Shown one piece after another: positions 7,616 to 15,688 of a DNA stretch of 25,987 nt. The stretch is from an uncultured Eubacterium sp. (GTDB lineage: Bacteria; Bacillota; Clostridia; Lachnospirales; Lachnospiraceae): positions 1 to 25,987 of the forward strand of contig CAJUBQ010000063.1 of the NCBI GenBank assembly GCA_910584595.1, in the 5' to 3' direction. The first letter of the stretch is position 1. The number at the start of each line of letters is the position of its first letter. The notes beneath the pieces were generated by a model. The model was given only the letters and a program-made list of their open reading frames with translations, did no database searches and was not told the DNA's origin. The position numbers and the translations under genes were made by a program.

Positions 7616-10600
7616 AATTCCACCTGAAACTTTAGCTGATAGATTTCGGCTATCTGCGCTTCTATCTGTCTGATTCGTTTTTCCTTTTCCCGTTCTATGA
7701 CTTCCTTTGTCCTGCGGTCGGATTTTGTCTGTAATCTTTCATTCAAATGGTAAATCTTTTTTGTATCAGAAACAACGGCATCATAAGCAGCCTTTTGCTC
7801 TTTTTTTGCAAAATCCAGCTCTAAAAACGGAATCTTTTTCAAAAGATAAGTGCCTCTTGCCGTATAACCACCCTCAAAATCGCTTCCCATCGTGCTGAGC
7901 AGCTGTTCCGTATACGGATGATTCAGCCATGCCTGTATATAAGCAAGATCATACTTACAGTCTTTCGACGCCGCTATTGCACAATACCCTGCCGTACCTC
8001 CTGAAGCAATCAGCATATCCTGTGTATCGTATGCATACATTGGCTGTTTGCTCAACACACGTACAATCAGCTTCGGCGTATGGAAAAATGCTGTCAACGC
8101 CTGCGTCCTGCCATACTGATACCAGTTTTTCGTTGTGGCATTTTTTATATCCCGTCCAACGCCATGATTCAGGCATTTTGGCACGAGCAGATCATAACAG
8201 GCATTCAGATATGCGTATGTTCCCGGATAATCCCGCTGCAGCACATCTATCTCAATCAGATTCCCTTCTTCCGTATAAGGAAATATAATGCGCTTATCCG
8301 TATGCAGCAGCGAATAAGTCTGCATTCCTTTTTCATCTGCTTTTGTAGGCTTAAAGTATGGCTTTAAAATACTTTTTTCAATTTCATAAATGCCGCCAAA
8401 CTTTTGAATCCTGACAAGCTCTTTTGTTTCTTCTAACACTTCTTTTTGTGTAAACCAATAGACCGGCTCCGGACGCTCTGCGCTTGTCTGTATCCCATTG
8501 AAAATATTTACAATTTCTCCAAGCGGCTTTGCATGTTCTTCCATCCTTGTAATCATTTTCATAAATCCAATATCCGTAGAAAGCCGCCATGGTGCGCTAC
8601 CCAGAGACGCATTTGCAACCATGATATATTCCTGCGCTTCTCCTGCCCATAGTTCTGCAAGCGAAGAGACATTCGTATATTTCATCTGTTCCGTTTTCGC
8701 ATTCGTACACAATACAATTGAGCTGTAAATCGTTTTATCCGGGAACAGCTGCATATCCCCAAAATCATCCAGCTGTATCATTTTATCAGCAAGAAATTGC
8801 CGTAACCTCTGGCCTGCGTCTGTTTTGTAAAATTTGTTTGGCACAATATAACATAACGTCCCATCCGCCTGCAATAGCTGCATCGCACGTTCCAAAAATA
8901 AAAAATATTTATCAAACTGCTTATATGCTGTCTGGTATTTTTTCTTATAAACGAAAAACTCCGTATCCGTTTCCAGCGTATGCATATCTTCGGTCTTTAC
9001 ATATGGCGGGTTCCCGACAATGACCGTAAATCCATACGCTTCGTTTTTGTCTTTGTCTTTGCATTCCCAAAACAATTCCCAGTCAAACGGAATCACTCTG
9101 CAAAGCAGCTCAACGGAACATACATCATCATCAAGATCCTCTCTTGTAATCAATGCGTTACCGTTTTTTATATTCTCATCTAAATCCGGCAGAGCCGGAA
9201 CACAATCATGCACAGATGCGGGCGTTTCTTCTTCCATTAATTTAATCAGCAGGTTAAACCGACTGACCCAGACGGCATGAATATCTATATCTGTCCCATA
9301 AATGCAGCTGGTTAATATCGCCTTTTTTTCCTCAAAAGGCAGCTTTTTCTTTCCATTGCTCTGCTCAGACAAAACGTCCGGTCTGTTTTTTAAATACCAC
9401 TGTACACAGTAATCGATCAAATACTGATATGCCTCTTCTAAAAAAACTCCGGAACCACATGCAATATCTGCAATTTTAAGCGACCGGATCTGCTGCGGCG
9501 TTTTTCCTGCACAATGCGGCTCTAATGCCATCTTTACCATATACTTTACAATCTCTGTCGGCGTAGAAACAACAGACCGGTATCGGTAAGCTCCTTTTGC
9601 AGTAAGCGCTACCTGCCCCTGTTCTGCAATCAGACATTCGGTTAAAAAGGATTCATAAATCTTGCCAAGAATACCCGGTTCTATCATATGAAACATATAT
9701 GGATTTTGCGGATAATACAATGCCTGAATAATTTTATGTATGATATTAACATCCAGGTCAAAGAGTATCGTATCCGCCGCATCCTGCGCAAACAATTTGG
9801 AATTGTACCGCTTATCCGCCTCCTGAAAAATGCGAAACAGCGTCGAACGCAGCTGTTTTTTGTTTTCAGCAGCCTCTTTCAGACTTTTGTATAAAGGCAA
9901 ATTTCGATCCTCACAAATACGAAGAAAAATGATCTGGTTCATAAACTCCTGCACAACATCATTCAGCAAATCCATATCGTGATATTTCAAAGATTTCTGA
10001 TATAAATCACTGCCAATTTCCAACCGCCATTCGTTCATCTGCTTTAAAAATATTTCGTCGATTTCTGACGCATATCTGCCGCTGCTTTGAAAATTCCCGT
10101 TTACAAATGCATCAAATGCACCGGAATACACACTTTCTTTTGACAGCAAACTGCTGATTTCCTCATAAGCATCTGCATACTGCAAATAATGATAACACCG
10201 GTAAAGCGATACATGCGGCAGGTCCCCCTCCTTTGGTCTGCTTGTAGTATCATAAATCATCAAATACTCAAAGTTTGTCAGTACGGAAATTTTATGTTTT
10301 GCATTCCAGCCATAGCTTCTGGCCTGCCTGGCCGGAGCAGTTTCCAGCCGGATTTCAACCGAAGGTTTTTTTGCTTCCACAAATATTTTGGAAACACCGT
10401 TTAATGTCAGCGTATAATCCGGGCGCTCCTTCTGACTTGAAAATTTTTCCACAACAACTTCCTTATACTGCGGCGGCGCTCCTTTTTTATTGTGCACATC
10501 CCATCCAAAACACTCCAGCAACGGACTGATAAACTCATCCCGACAGTCCTGCTCATTATATTCTTTTGCATTTTTATATGTTTTTGCATTTCGCTCATAC

Positions 10601-10635
10601 TGGCTTACAAGCCTTTGCAATTCCTCTTTATTCAT
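7612..10635 (-). CDS. Type IIG Eco57I-like restriction-methylation protein
   Basis: A 1007-residue single-chain restriction and methylation enzyme. The N terminus carries an HsdR-N-like PD-(D/E)xK nuclease: RPDYTL (D73) followed by FVEAKK (E87, K89). A helical region leads into an Eco57I-type N6-adenine methylase with STPTEIVKYM, motif I ACGSGVF (about 392-398) and motif IV NPPY (542-545). A target recognition region follows (LGEIVNIFNGIQTSAERP), and the C terminus is a charged coiled coil. Eco57I has the same layout: a roughly 1,000-residue fusion plus a separate methylase. The frame opens at 10662, but AGGGGA lies 6 bases before the ATG at 10633-10635, the start I prefer; ATG at 10638 is an alternative. 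All catalytic motifs are intact. No controller (C) protein gene is seen. Confidence 0.92.
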   Translation of the reverse strand: MNKEELQRLVSQYERNAKTYKNAKEYNEQDCRDEFISPLLECFGWDVHNKKGAPPQYKEVVVEKFSSQKERPDYTLTLNGVSKIFVEAKKPSVEIRLETAPARQARSYGWNAKHKISVLTNFEYLMIYDTTSRPKEGDLPHVSLYRCYHYLQYADAYEEISSLLSKESVYSGAFDAFVNGNFQSSGRYASEIDEIFLKQMNEWRLEIGSDLYQKSLKYHDMDLLNDVVQEFMNQIIFLRICEDRNLPLYKSLKEAAENKKQLRSTLFRIFQEADKRYNSKLFAQDAADTILFDLDVNIIHKIIQALYYPQNPYMFHMIEPGILGKIYESFLTECLIAEQGQVALTAKGAYRYRSVVSTPTEIVKYMVKMALEPHCAGKTPQQIRSLKIADIACGSGVFLEEAYQYLIDYCVQWYLKNRPDVLSEQSNGKKKLPFEEKKAILTSCIYGTDIDIHAVWVSRFNLLIKLMEEETPASVHDCVPALPDLDENIKNGNALITREDLDDDVCSVELLCRVIPFDWELFWECKDKDKNEAYGFTVIVGNPPYVKTEDMHTLETDTEFFVYKKKYQTAYKQFDKYFLFLERAMQLLQADGTLCYIVPNKFYKTDAGQRLRQFLADKMIQLDDFGDMQLFPDKTIYSSIVLCTNAKTEQMKYTNVSSLAELWAGEAQEYIMVANASLGSAPWRLSTDIGFMKMITRMEEHAKPLGEIVNIFNGIQTSAERPEPVYWFTQKEVLEETKELVRIQKFGGIYEIEKSILKPYFKPTKADEKGMQTYSLLHTDKRIIFPYTEEGNLIEIDVLQRDYPGTYAYLNACYDLLVPKCLNHGVGRDIKNATTKNWYQYGRTQALTAFFHTPKLIVRVLSKQPMYAYDTQDMLIASGGTAGYCAIAASKDCKYDLAYIQAWLNHPYTEQLLSTMGSDFEGGYTARGTYLLKKIPFLELDFAKKEQKAAYDAVVSDTKKIYHLNERLQTKSDRRTKEVIEREKEKRIRQIEAQIAEIYQLKFQVEL

Positions 10636-10680
10636 CATCGTTCCCCTGTCTGGTACCGGCATCCTTTTTTGTACTCAGAT

Positions 10681-10709
10681 ATTATATCGGATTTATCATA
10701 AAATAGCAA
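10681..10709 (-). promoter_or_regulatory. Promoter of the restriction-modification genes
   Basis: On the minus strand a TTGCTA -35 box (10704-10709) and a perfect TATAAT -10 box (10681-10686) lie 17 bp apart, about 45 bp upstream of the chosen start of the type IIG gene. No palindromic C-box is evident nearby. Confidence 0.75.
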
Positions 10710-10751
10710 TCGTATGTTCTAATCAGACGAATGATTCACAATACTAAAAAT

Positions 10752-10784
10752 AAAAAACCCGCAGACTACAATTCTGCGAGTTTT
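10752..10784 (-). terminator. Terminator after the DHH phosphoesterase gene
   Basis: On the minus strand CTCGCAGA (from 10773-10780) pairs with TCTGCGGG (from 10758-10765) across a 7-nt loop, flanked by AAAA/TTTT and followed by TTTTTT. One pair is a G-U wobble on the minus strand but an A-C mismatch on the plus strand, which supports minus-strand use. It closes the long operon ending at 10836. Confidence 0.85.
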
Positions 10785-10835
10785 CATACTGTCTTATCAA
10801 AATCTAAGACGCAGCTGATGTCTGGCGCCATACAT

Positions 10836-11801
10836 TTAAAACTGCGGCCCTTTTTTCTTATCTAACGTTTTCAGCGTAATCTTTTCATTCAGAAGGTCTA
10901 AAATATCCGGCAGAATACCGTCGACTTCATCATTTGGCAGCTGGCATGTTCCTGCGTTTCGGTGCCCGCCGCCTCCATAATAATGACAGATTTCGCCGAT
11001 ATCTATTTGTGAAGAACGGTTTACAATCGATTTTCCGATCGTAACAGCCGTATTCTGCTTACGAAATCCCCACATCACATGTACGGAAATCTTTGCCTGT
11101 GGGAATAGCGCATAGATTAAAAAACGGTTTCCGGTATAAATAATCTCCTCATCTTTTAAATAAATAACCGCTACATCACCGTTCATCTTTGTGACGCGTT
11201 TCAGCTGTGCTTTAAAATCCTGCTGCTGTCTGAAATATAAATCTACTCTTTCTTTTACGTCCGGCAGCTCCAGCACTTCCTCTACCGGATGCTCGAGACA
11301 AAAATCAATGAGCTGCATCATCAGATCATAGTTGGAAATACGAAATTCATGAAAGCGTCCCAGCCCGGTTCTGGCATCCATCAAAAAGCTCATCAGCGTC
11401 CAGCCTTTTGGATTTAAAATATCATCCATATCAAACTGTGCAGAATCGGATTTGTCAACCGCCGCCATAATCTCTTCTGAAATACGCGGCAGCTTCTCTT
11501 TTCCGCCATAATATTCATATACGACACGAGCCGCAGACGGCGCTTCTCCTTCAATGATATATGCCGGTTTATCTTCATCCTCAGACACTTCGCTGGAATG
11601 GTGGTCGAATGCCAGATGCACGCCTTCTACATATGGAAGATTCGTTGTAATATCACGGTTTGTAACAGGAATAAGTCCGTCCTGCATATCTTTCGGATGA
11701 ACAAACTTAATATCATCAATCAAATCCATTTCTTTTAAGATCATTGCACACACAAGACCGTCAAAATCACTTCTTGTTACCAAACGATACTTTTCTGCCA
11801 T
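10836..11801 (-). CDS. DHH/DHHA1 family phosphoesterase
   Basis: A 321-residue DHH-superfamily protein. The DHH domain shows RSDFDGL (D12, D14), FDHH (D66-H68) and DKSD (D116), the residues that bind two divalent metals. The C-terminal DHHA1 domain has GGGGH (276-280), which binds the substrate phosphate. Relatives include RecJ, NrnA oligoribonucleases, c-di-AMP phosphodiesterases and inorganic or exopolyphosphatases. Stand-alone proteins of this length are often annotated as exopolyphosphatase, but I cannot choose between nanoRNA, cyclic dinucleotide and polyphosphate substrates from sequence. The start has AAGGAG 6 bases upstream. It lies 29 bp after the lactonase-family gene and is the last gene of its operon, with a terminator about 50 bp downstream. 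Confidence 0.88.
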   Translation of the reverse strand: MAEKYRLVTRSDFDGLVCAMILKEMDLIDDIKFVHPKDMQDGLIPVTNRDITTNLPYVEGVHLAFDHHSSEVSEDEDKPAYIIEGEAPSAARVVYEYYGGKEKLPRISEEIMAAVDKSDSAQFDMDDILNPKGWTLMSFLMDARTGLGRFHEFRISNYDLMMQLIDFCLEHPVEEVLELPDVKERVDLYFRQQQDFKAQLKRVTKMNGDVAVIYLKDEEIIYTGNRFLIYALFPQAKISVHVMWGFRKQNTAVTIGKSIVNRSSQIDIGEICHYYGGGGHRNAGTCQLPNDEVDGILPDILDLLNEKITLKTLDKKKGPQF

Positions 11802-11830
11802 AACTGTTCTCCTTTTTCTCTTGTGTCCGC

Positions 11831-12889
11831 CTATCTTAACTTATGAATATAAACGCAGTTTGGGGTCTCTACTTCTACCGGTTTCCCATGCATCAGGAAA
11901 TATTTTCCTTCATAATTCATCGAGAATATGCCGATGGAATTGCTGTCATGATTCAGGCACATAAAGTTTTTCCCATCCGGAAATACTGCAATCGCTTTCG
12001 GAAATTCTCCTCCAATACGGTTATTGCACATCAGTGTCAGCAAACCGGTTTGTTTATCTACTTCAAAGACAAGCACTGAATTAATGCCGGCGTCTGTACA
12101 GAACAAATAATTGCCGTCCGCTGAAAATTCCATTGCCGCCGCGCTGCAGATTTCATCTTCTGTCGGATCTTCTGTCGAAATCGTCTGAATTTTTTCAAAT
12201 TCCGGATTTCCGCTTTCTGTCAGATAATAACGATATACATTGACAACATTTGTAAGCTCACATAACACATAAGCATACTTGCCATCTTTGCTAAAACGCA
12301 TGGCACGCGGTGCAGAATCTAACGGGCATCTTAAAATATCATGATGAATCAGCTGGCCGCCATCATAATCCAGACGGTATACTTTAATATGGTCTAATCC
12401 TCCATCCACTGCACACAAAAACTTCTGGTCAGGCGTCACCTTCACACAGTGTACATGCGGTCTGGAATTGCGCTCTGCGATACAGCGCCCCATTCCTTTG
12501 TGAAAAACACCGTCTGCAATGCCTGCAATCGAGCCGTCTTTATTCAGACGCAGCATCGATACTCTTGCATCGTGATACCCTGCGACAAACAAAAATCTGT
12601 CTTCCCTGTCTAACTCCAGATAGCAGCCCCGCATACCGCCAATCCATTTCTTATTAATCTTCTCAAGATCTCCGTCTTCCAAAATATGAAACGCTTCCAC
12701 ACCTTCATCTGCAATCGAATATAAAATTTTTCCATTGTGCGAGATAATCACATCTGAAGAATTGCTGATTGGAACCATTTTTCGTTCTTCAATCTTTGCA
12801 TTTTCCACATCCACATCATAAATATGAATGCCCAGGCTGTTTTCATGTGTGTACGTACCCACATATGCTACATATTTGTCCTTTCCCAT
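11831..12889 (-). CDS. Beta-propeller lactonase-family protein (YbhE/Pgl-like)
   Basis: A 352-residue protein with repeated beta-propeller blades, seen as recurring strand patterns such as VIISHNGKILYSIADEG, KVTPDQKFLCAVDGG, RFSKDGKYAYVLCE, EFSADGNYLFCTDAG and AVFPDGKNFMCLNHD. This is the seven-bladed lactonase fold of bacterial 6-phosphogluconolactonase (YbhE/Pgl). No signal peptide is seen, so it is probably cytoplasmic. Its start is 2 bp after the U32 gene stop, and its GAGGAGGA ribosome binding site lies inside the end of that gene, so translation is coupled. Assignment as a true 6-phosphogluconolactonase is not certain: many family members in Clostridia have no demonstrated substrate, and no pentose-phosphate gene lies nearby. 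Confidence 0.85.
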   Translation of the reverse strand: MGKDKYVAYVGTYTHENSLGIHIYDVDVENAKIEERKMVPISNSSDVIISHNGKILYSIADEGVEAFHILEDGDLEKINKKWIGGMRGCYLELDREDRFLFVAGYHDARVSMLRLNKDGSIAGIADGVFHKGMGRCIAERNSRPHVHCVKVTPDQKFLCAVDGGLDHIKVYRLDYDGGQLIHHDILRCPLDSAPRAMRFSKDGKYAYVLCELTNVVNVYRYYLTESGNPEFEKIQTISTEDPTEDEICSAAAMEFSADGNYLFCTDAGINSVLVFEVDKQTGLLTLMCNNRIGGEFPKAIAVFPDGKNFMCLNHDSNSIGIFSMNYEGKYFLMHGKPVEVETPNCVYIHKLR

Positions 12890-12891
12890 TG

Positions 12892-14139
12892 TTAGTCCTC
12901 CTCTTTTCTACGTAGAATATCATATTGATCTAAATGTATCGATCGATCCTGTATACATTCCAAATCCACATACAACACCTGTTTCGGATGTGGTGCGGAT
13001 TCCATCGCCGTTCCTTCTTCATCCGCAATCGAGCGGACCGTTACCGCAAGATTTGTTCCGTCCGGCTTCATCACTTCTATCTGTTCTCCTATGGAGAACT
13101 TATTTTTCTGTTCGATACGGTACGCTCCTGCTTCATTGCTGCCTTCTATGATGCCAAGATATGTATAATTTTTTACATAATCATTGCTGTCATATACCTG
13201 GGCTTCTTCGGATGGCTTTCCATAAAAAAAGCCTGTTGTAAACTGCCGGAAAACGCCGCTGGCGATCTGTGTACGGTACCATGGCAGATTTTGCTCATAC
13301 AAAGACTCCGCTTTTCTGTAATCATCAATTGCTCTGCGATAAGTCCTTGCCACAGTAGCAATGTAAAGCGCTGTCTTCATACGGCCTTCTATTTTAAAGC
13401 TGTCAATTCCTGCCTGTATTAAATCAGGAATATGCTCTATCATACATAAATCTTTGGAATTAAAAATATAAGTTCCCCGCTCGTTTTCATAAACAGGCAA
13501 ATATTCTCCCGGTCTTTTTTCTTCCACTACCGCATACTGCCAGCGGCATGGATGGGTGCAGGCTCCCTGATTGGCGTCTCTGCCGGTAAAATAGCTGCTA
13601 AGCAGACACCTGCCGGAATAAGAGATACACATCGCTCCATGCACAAACGCTTCCAGTTCCAGTTCATCCGGTATCCTGCTGCGTATATCGCAGATTTCTG
13701 TTAACGATAATTCGCGCGCACAGACAATACGCTTTGCCCCCAGTCTGTGCCAAAACAACATAGACTCATAATTCGTATTATTTGCCTGTGTACTGATATG
13801 CACCTCAATCTGCGGACATACTTTAGCGGCAATCGTAAAAACTCCGGGATCAGAGATAATCAGCGCATCTGGCTGTATCTCTTTTAACTGCTGAAAATAT
13901 TCCCGCACACCGGACAAATCTTCATTGTGCGCAAAAATATTTGCCGTTACGTATACTTTCGCCTGATGTGCATGTGCAAATGCTATGCCCTGTGCCATTT
14001 CTTCCAATGTAAAATTTTTTGCCTTTGCACGCAGCCCAAATGATTCTCCTCCAATATATACGGCATCTGCGCCATATATTACTGCTATTTTCAGTGCTTC
14101 CAAACTGCCTGCAGGAACTAACAATTCCGGACGTCTCAT
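12892..14139 (-). CDS. U32 family protein, TrhP-like tRNA hydroxylation factor
   Basis: A 415-residue member of family U32, historically called peptidase or collagenase. The family signature is present: EAFVHGAMCISYSGRC (C171, C178), followed by GACTHPCRW (C194, C198). These four cysteines probably hold an iron-sulfur cluster. A C-terminal U32_C-like beta domain occupies about 330-410. Characterised relatives are TrhP (5-hydroxyuridine at tRNA position 34) and RlhA (23S rRNA C2501). In B. subtilis two such genes, yrrN and yrrO, follow yrrM (trmR), the same order as here with one copy. TrhP-like function is therefore better supported than proteolysis. The start has AGGAG 8 bases upstream. Fifty bp separate it from the methyltransferase gene. 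Confidence 0.85.
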   Translation of the reverse strand: MRRPELLVPAGSLEALKIAVIYGADAVYIGGESFGLRAKAKNFTLEEMAQGIAFAHAHQAKVYVTANIFAHNEDLSGVREYFQQLKEIQPDALIISDPGVFTIAAKVCPQIEVHISTQANNTNYESMLFWHRLGAKRIVCARELSLTEICDIRSRIPDELELEAFVHGAMCISYSGRCLLSSYFTGRDANQGACTHPCRWQYAVVEEKRPGEYLPVYENERGTYIFNSKDLCMIEHIPDLIQAGIDSFKIEGRMKTALYIATVARTYRRAIDDYRKAESLYEQNLPWYRTQIASGVFRQFTTGFFYGKPSEEAQVYDSNDYVKNYTYLGIIEGSNEAGAYRIEQKNKFSIGEQIEVMKPDGTNLAVTVRSIADEEGTAMESAPHPKQVLYVDLECIQDRSIHLDQYDILRRKEED

Positions 14140-14190
14140 TACTGTCTCCTAATCATCTCTGGCAACAGACATTCGATCAATGCTGCCGCC

Positions 14191-14835
14191 TTATATTTTT
14201 TTACTGCTCACTGTAATCCCATCCCCTACCGGAAATACAGCCGTTACAAGCTGCTTATGATGCGTCAGTTCATACAAATATCTGCGCATCCGTTTGTGTA
14301 TCGTACGATTGCGGCGGATCACCGCAAATCTGGACTCAATAATATCTCCGTCCTGCAAAATATTATCTGAGATCAGCATACCGTCCACACTTAACAGGCG
14401 CATCACATGCGGCAAAAAATGAATATACTGCCCCTTCGCAGCATCCATAAATATCAGATCGTAAGTACCGCACAGCTGCGGCAGCACATCCGCAGCATCT
14501 CCTTCCACCAGCGTAATGGAATCTTCCATGCCCGCCCGTTTGAAATTCGCGCGGGCAATCGGAATCCGTTTTTCATAATTTTCTATCGTAGTAATCGTAC
14601 ATTCCACCGGATTATACGTTTTCAGGAATATCGCTGAAAAACCTACTGCTGTGCCTACTTCTAAAATGCGCCCCGGCTTTTTAAGTGATAAAAACAGTTT
14701 CAGACATATCTGTGTTTCTTTTCGGATAATCGGCACATCTGTGCGCAATGCCTCTGCCTCGATCTCATCTAACAGCTGCGTATTTCCACGATCCAGTGAG
14801 TTGCTATAGGCTGTGAATCTTTCATTTACAATCAT
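14191..14835 (-). CDS. trmR: TrmR-like tRNA 5-hydroxyuridine O-methyltransferase
   Basis: A 214-residue class I methyltransferase of the catechol O-methyltransferase-like group. The S-adenosylmethionine motif ILEVGTAVGFSAIF spans 57-70. The metal-binding set is likely D131 (FMDAAKG) with D157 and N158 (ISDNIL). The B. subtilis relative YrrM/TrmR converts 5-hydroxyuridine at tRNA position 34 to 5-methoxyuridine. The next gene downstream encodes a U32 protein, the family that makes the hydroxyuridine, so the two likely form successive steps. Its ATG overlaps the stop of the MltG-like gene (ATGA, 14832-14835). The symbol rests on family resemblance and on the conserved yrrL-yrrM-yrrN order; a generic small-molecule O-methyltransferase is the alternative. 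Confidence 0.82.
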   Translation of the reverse strand: MIVNERFTAYSNSLDRGNTQLLDEIEAEALRTDVPIIRKETQICLKLFLSLKKPGRILEVGTAVGFSAIFLKTYNPVECTITTIENYEKRIPIARANFKRAGMEDSITLVEGDAADVLPQLCGTYDLIFMDAAKGQYIHFLPHVMRLLSVDGMLISDNILQDGDIIESRFAVIRRNRTIHKRMRRYLYELTHHKQLVTAVFPVGDGITVSSKKI

Positions 14836-15227
14836 TGTGATTTTTCCTGCTCCGTATCTTCTGCCGTTTCCTGACTCATGATCTGCATCATCTCATCCGC
14901 TGTCATTGAAGTATTCAGTGTGTAATAACCGGATATGAGTTTGCCGCTATAACCGGATAATTTTAACTGCAGGACGAATAACCACTGATCTCTGATCAGT
15001 CCCTTTCCTTCCAACAGCTTTGCAATATCCGAATCACTCATCGAGTTTTTAATCTGTACAAGCTTGTCGCTCCCTTCTCCTGCTGTCACCGGAGGCTCCG
15101 CAAAAATACGATAGCCATAACTGTATGAACGAAGTCCAAGTTGATACAGCCCATACACAACCATCAGAAAAAGCAACACCGTAAAGCTGATACTTACAAG
15201 CCTCATTACAATTTTACTGGCACTCAT
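14832..15227 (-). CDS. MltG-like membrane protein without catalytic domain
   Basis: A 131-residue protein with one N-terminal membrane segment (about 8-30), a short linker and a LysM-like segment (about 55-118; MSDSDIAKLLEGKGLI and LISGYYTLNTSMTADEMMQIM). This matches the N-terminal part of MltG (YceG/YrrL), the membrane-bound endolytic transglycosylase of peptidoglycan. Full MltG proteins have over 300 residues and a catalytic glutamate domain that is absent here. The reading frame ends cleanly and overlaps the next gene by 4 bp, so it does not look like recent decay. It occupies the yrrL (mltG) position before trmR. It may be a binding-only or regulatory form. The ribosome binding site (AAGGGA) is weakly placed. 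Confidence 0.75.
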   Translation of the reverse strand: MSASKIVMRLVSISFTVLLFLMVVYGLYQLGLRSYSYGYRIFAEPPVTAGEGSDKLVQIKNSMSDSDIAKLLEGKGLIRDQWLFVLQLKLSGYSGKLISGYYTLNTSMTADEMMQIMSQETAEDTEQEKSQ

Positions 15228-15245
15228 GATAAGGCTTCCCTTCTT

Positions 15246-15590
15246 TTAATCGATTACAAATCCCAGATCAAAATCCATATTTTGCACAAGCTCCCAGTTA
15301 ATTCGCTGAAACAGCCTGCAGATTCCAAGTTCTGCATTCAGGTATTCATTCACAAGCGGATCCTTACGGAACTCAATGCCCTCGCGTTCCAGTCCGTCTA
15401 CCTGATCGTACAGCGCCCGTTCGTTTGCCCGGTTTTGGACTTCGTAATTTTTCTTACGGAACGCATGGATTCTTTGCTCCAGTTCCGGCTGCTCATGTAC
15501 CTTCGCACGTATTTCCTGATAGCGTTTATATTCTTCGCCTTCCCAAATTGCCTGGATTAATCCTTCTAATGCTTCATTTATCTGACTCAT
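15246..15590 (-). CDS. YlbF/YmcA family protein
   Basis: A 114-residue, mostly helical protein of the YlbF/YmcA family (EYKRYQEIRAKVHEQPELEQ near the N terminus; FRKDPLVNEYLNAE in the C-terminal half). In B. subtilis YlbF, YmcA and YaaT form a complex that directs RNase Y to certain transcripts and affects competence, sporulation and biofilm. The longer frame to 15680 is rejected because its first 30 residues look non-homologous. The ATG at 15588-15590 has AAAAGGG about 7 bases upstream, with GGAGGAG further up. It lies about 100 bp after the RNase J gene, a suggestive pairing for RNA turnover. The degree of functional conservation is unknown. Confidence 0.85.
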   Translation of the reverse strand: MSQINEALEGLIQAIWEGEEYKRYQEIRAKVHEQPELEQRIHAFRKKNYEVQNRANERALYDQVDGLEREGIEFRKDPLVNEYLNAELGICRLFQRINWELVQNMDFDLGFVID

Positions 15591-15688
15591 AATCTGGCCC
15601 TTTTCTCCTCCACATTCCCGTTTTTTGCTGAAAACCGAATCTGATACCGTAAACAGCGCGTTACTGTTTAATATTATCATTTACAAGT

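Noticed and set aside
10640..10760. C-box or controller gene upstream of the restriction-modification genes
   Set aside because: No repeated palindromic operator and no small helix-turn-helix gene is present in this interval.
12892..14139. U32 protein as a collagenase-type protease
   Set aside because: The family name is historical; characterised relatives modify tRNA or rRNA and the trmR neighbour supports that role.
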